From an uncultured bacterium (GTDB taxonomy: Bacteria > Bacillota > Clostridia > Christensenellales > Borkfalkiaceae): DNA of 27,221 bases. Within the stretch, counting starts at the first letter, position 1, and every line of letters begins with the position of its first letter. Shown piece after piece: positions 24,603 to 27,221 of this stretch. The stretch is taken from contig CAKXBD010000012.1 in the NCBI GenBank assembly GCA_934871445.1, forward strand, positions 1 to 27,221, read 5' to 3'. The notes under the pieces were generated by a model. It saw nothing but the letters and a program-made list of their open reading frames with translations, did not search any database and was not told the DNA's origin. The position numbers and the translations under genes are program-made.

Positions 24603-25823
24603 ATGGCTAAAGCTAAATTTGACAGAAGCAAACCCCACGTCAACATCGGTACTATCGGCCACGTTGACCACGGTAAAACCACTTTGACTGCAGCTATCAC
24701 GATGGTAATGGCTTGCAAAGGCGACGCTGTGAAGATGAGATATGACGAAATCGACAAAGCGCCCGAAGAAAAGGCTCGTGGTATTACAATTAATACCGCG
24801 CACGTCGAATATCAGACCGACAAGCGCCACTATGCGCACGTCGACTGCCCGGGCCACGCCGACTATGTCAAGAACATGATTACCGGTGCCGCTCAGATGG
24901 ACGGCGCTATCCTCGTCGTCGCTGCTACCGACGGTCCCATGCCTCAGACCCGTGAGCACATCCTGCTCGCCCGTCAGGTCGGCGTTCCTTACATCGTCGT
25001 GTTCATGAACAAAGTTGACCTCGTAGATGACGCTGAGCTTCTCGACCTCGTCGAAATGGACGTCAGAGATCTCCTTTCGTCCTACGGCTTCCCCGGCGAC
25101 GATATTCCCGTCGTTCGCGGTTCCGCGCTCAAAGCGCTCGAAAAGGCGAGCTCCGATGCTCCCGCTGACGAGATCCTTGCGGCTCCCGAATGTAAGTGCA
25201 TTCTCGAACTCATGGATGCGGTAGATTCTTATATTCCTACGCCTGCACGTGAAGATTCCAAACCTTTCCTTCTTCCCGTCGAGGACGTATTCACCATTTC
25301 CGGCCGCGGTACCGTTGCTACGGGCCGTGTCGAGAGAGGTGTGGCGAAAGTCGGCGATCCCGCTGAAATCGTCGGTCTTATCGACAAACCCGTTCCCACC
25401 GTCATTACCGGTCTCGAAATGTTCCACAAACAGCTCGACGAGGCTATGGCGGGCGATAACGTCGGCGCTTTGCTCCGCGGTATCAACAGAACGGATATTG
25501 AAAAAGGTCAGGTTATCGCGAAGCCCGGCACCGTTAAGACGGGTACCGAGTTCGAAGCTCAGGTTTATGTCCTGACCAAAGAGGAAGGCGGACGTCACAC
25601 CGCATTCTTCAATCATTACAGACCTCAGTTCTTCATCAGAACCACCGACGTTACGGGCGCTATCGAGCTTCCCGAAGGCGTTGAAATGGTTATGCCCGGC
25701 GATAACATCAACATGAAAGTTGTCGTTATTAAGCCCGTCGCTATTGAAGAAGGTCTCCGTTTCGCTATCCGTGAAGGCGGCAGAACGGTCGGCTCCGGCG
25801 TTATTTCCAAGATTTTGAAGTAA
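24603..25823 (+). CDS. tuf: Elongation factor Tu
   Basis: 406 residues, slightly above the usual 393-400. EF-Tu brings aminoacyl-tRNA to the ribosome. GTPase motifs are intact: GHVDHGKT (19-26), GITINTAHVEY (60-70), DCPGH (81-85) and NKVD (136-139). Domains II and III follow, with FTISGRGTVATGRVERG and FRTTDVTG-like segments (IRTTDVTGAIELPEG), ending in GGRTVGSGVISKILK. Its codons favour T-ending forms (GCT, GTT, GGT) more than neighbouring genes, which fits very high expression. GGAGG precedes the ATG. It has its own promoter, a structured leader and a good terminator, so it is a separate transcription unit at the end of the str cluster. Confidence 0.99.
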   Translation: MAKAKFDRSKPHVNIGTIGHVDHGKTTLTAAITMVMACKGDAVKMRYDEIDKAPEEKARGITINTAHVEYQTDKRHYAHVDCPGHADYVKNMITGAAQMDGAILVVAATDGPMPQTREHILLARQVGVPYIVVFMNKVDLVDDAELLDLVEMDVRDLLSSYGFPGDDIPVVRGSALKALEKASSDAPADEILAAPECKCILELMDAVDSYIPTPAREDSKPFLLPVEDVFTISGRGTVATGRVERGVAKVGDPAEIVGLIDKPVPTVITGLEMFHKQLDEAMAGDNVGALLRGINRTDIEKGQVIAKPGTVKTGTEFEAQVYVLTKEEGGRHTAFFNHYRPQFFIRTTDVTGAIELPEGVEMVMPGDNINMKVVVIKPVAIEEGLRFAIREGGRTVGSGVISKILK

Positions 25824-25871
25824 TCTGCTTTTGAATTAGTTTTGGATTGGAGCTTTATTACGAAGCAAAAG

Positions 25872-25905
25872 AACGGTTTGCCTAATTTGGGCAGACCGTT
25901 TTTTG
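25872..25905 (+). terminator. Intrinsic terminator after tuf
   Basis: AACGGTTTGCC (25872-25882) pairs with GGCAGACCGTT (25890-25900), 11 bp with one G-U pair and a 7-nt loop, followed by a run of T (to 25904). Confidence 0.92.
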
Positions 25906-26059
25906 TTCCAAAAAACTCTTTTGTAATCCATTGAGCCGGAAAAGCGGAAGATGACCGGAGAAAAATGAGATTTCGGATTCGGACAGGCGAATTTACGATG
26001 GACGAATCGGATTCCGAATCAAAAATTGTTGTGCTCGATAATAAAAAAGGGGAATTTTT

Positions 26060-27115
26060 ATGAAAAAATTGGAAGAAATGACCATGGAAGAATTGTGGCA
26101 GCTTTTCCCCGTCGTATTAAAAGAATATAATCCCGATTATATTCTTTGGTACGAAGAGGAACGGAAGAATATCGAGAAGAGAATAGGGAAAGAAAATATT
26201 TTCCGCATACGGCATATCGGCAGTACTTCCGTACCCGGTCTTCTCAGCAAGCCTACCGTGGATATTTTATTGGAACTCGTACCCGAAGCGGAGCAGGAAA
26301 AGATTATTGCCTCGTTAAAGGAGGAATGGATTTTGATGTCCGAATCTGAAAGTCCGAAGAAATTCGTGTTCAATAAGGGGTATACTCCCGCGGGATTTGC
26401 GGAAAAGGTCTTTCATCTGCACGTGCGGCGTGCGGGAGATTGGGACGAATTATATTTCTGCGATTATCTGCGCGAATATCCCGCCGTCGCAGAGGAATAC
26501 GGGGCTCTGAAAAAATCTCTCCTGAAAAAGTTTGAACACGACCGCGACGGATATACGGCGGCAAAAACACATTTTATCCGAGAATATACTGAGAAAGCCC
26601 GTTCGCTTTACGGCGGCAGGTATTTACCCGAAGCGAAAAATAATTTCTCGGAAGCATGTTCACTCATGGAAAGGCTGTTTTCAAAGGATTGTATCTTTGT
26701 AATGGCTACGGTAGAAGATGGCGGAAAAGCAGATGCTCGGAGTGTGGATATTTATTATTCCGAAGGGGCTTTTTATGTCGTCACGCATAGAGCAACGGGA
26801 AAAGTGCGGCAGACAGAGGCGTTTCCCTACGTATGTTTCTGTTCGGGAGAATTTCGGTTTTATGCCGTCGCGGAAAATATCGGGCACCCCTTGGAGGCGC
26901 GGAATGCTCGGATAAGGTCACTTTTGACGAATGCCTTTCATGCGTGGTATTTTCGGCATAACGATGAGAACGACGAGGGAATGTGTTACCTTCGCGCCCG
27001 CTTGGAGAACGGATTTTTTCATTTCGGCGGGACGGGCTATCGGGTGGACTTTTTACACGAACGGGCGGAAAAATTTCCCTTTCAATCGGATATTGTTTTG
27101 CCGACAATTGAATAG
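26060..27115 (+). CDS. GrpB-domain protein fused to a PNPOx-like flavin domain
   Basis: 351 residues in two parts. Residues about 20-185 are a GrpB (UPF0157) domain of the nucleotidyltransferase superfamily: IRHIGSTSVPGL (50-61), KPTVDILLEL (64-73), FHLHV (118-122) and the LRDYLR-like YFCDYLREYPAVAEEY. Residues about 193-345 resemble the split-barrel pyridoxamine 5'-phosphate oxidase-like fold: FVMATVEDGGKADARSVD, then YYSEGAFYVVTHRATGK and YVCFCSGEFRFYAVAENIG, typical of small FMN- or heme-binding proteins. No known substrate is implied for either half; GrpB proteins are poorly characterised. AGGGGAA lies before the ATG. It stands alone, after the tuf terminator and a 154-nt spacer, with its own terminator. 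No clear promoter was found. Confidence 0.85.
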   Translation: MKKLEEMTMEELWQLFPVVLKEYNPDYILWYEEERKNIEKRIGKENIFRIRHIGSTSVPGLLSKPTVDILLELVPEAEQEKIIASLKEEWILMSESESPKKFVFNKGYTPAGFAEKVFHLHVRRAGDWDELYFCDYLREYPAVAEEYGALKKSLLKKFEHDRDGYTAAKTHFIREYTEKARSLYGGRYLPEAKNNFSEACSLMERLFSKDCIFVMATVEDGGKADARSVDIYYSEGAFYVVTHRATGKVRQTEAFPYVCFCSGEFRFYAVAENIGHPLEARNARIRSLLTNAFHAWYFRHNDENDEGMCYLRARLENGFFHFGGTGYRVDFLHERAEKFPFQSDIVLPTIE

Positions 27116-27164
27116 CCGAAAAATTCAATGTATCTTCCGACATATCATTTGGCGTATTAAAAAC

Positions 27165-27200
27165 GGAGGCGGGACAAAATTTGTCCCGCCTCCATTTATT
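27165..27200 (+). terminator. Intrinsic terminator after the GrpB fusion gene
   Basis: GGAGGCGGGACA (27165-27176) pairs with TGTCCCGCCTCC (27182-27193), a 12-bp perfect stem with a 5-nt A/T loop, followed by ATTTATTTG. Confidence 0.88.
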
Positions 27201-27221
27201 TGATACTCGCTTTATATTCCC

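Noticed and set aside
25966..26020. Imperfect inverted repeat around TTCGGA...TCCGAA upstream of the GrpB fusion gene
   Set aside because: The arms differ by a six-base insertion and no promoter could be placed next to it, so no regulatory claim is made.

Overview
The window reads as a chromosomal segment of a Gram-positive-type bacterium, most likely a member of the Clostridia (Bacillota). The evidence is strong AGGAGG-type ribosome binding sites, sigma-A promoters with 17-nt spacers, a SecG and glycolysis set of Firmicute type, and a lipoprotein with leucine-rich repeats and Cys-rich repeats of the kind seen in gut Clostridia. G+C is about half by eye. The family or genus cannot be fixed from the sequence alone.

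Layout. 1-2258 (+): three tightly spaced genes, the first cut by the window edge. The first two resemble neck and stabilisation proteins of podovirus-like phages, so this may be the end of a prophage or a domesticated remnant. 2259-2760: a purine-rich spacer with a 43-45-bp tandem repeat. 2815-4883 (+): two related polytopic membrane proteins of unknown function behind a clear promoter. 5056-7563 (+): a phospho-sugar mutase with a strong terminator, then a nitrilase-fold protein that lacks all three catalytic residues. 7607-12893 (-): an apparent operon rnr-smpB-metY-metA, joining RNA quality control to homocysteine synthesis by direct sulfhydrylation. 12998-13309 (-): secG with its own promoter and terminator. 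13456-17749 (-): the glycolytic genes pgk, then tpiA-gpmI. 17955-20786 (+): a large surface lipoprotein, divergent from pgk. 21204-25823 (+): the str operon rpsL-rpsG-fusA plus tuf. 26060-27115 (+): a GrpB-domain protein fused to a flavin-reductase-like (PNPOx-fold) domain.

Points that stand out. (1) fusA is split by a frameshift near 22930-22935, with the two halves meeting at a TGATG stop/start overlap. (2) The str region carries three structured RNA segments: a terminator-like hairpin just after the rpsL promoter start, a 242-nt structured rpsL-rpsG spacer, and a tuf leader with a terminator and a competing antiterminator pairing. (3) Several long spacers are purine-rich on the same (+) strand whichever way the flanking genes run, and two share a 14-mer. 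(4) Two likely pseudoenzyme or fusion genes, the nitrilase-like protein and GrpB-PNPOx, are unusual.

No rRNA or tRNA gene, insertion sequence or CRISPR array was seen. All functional calls come from reading the sequence; no database search was run.
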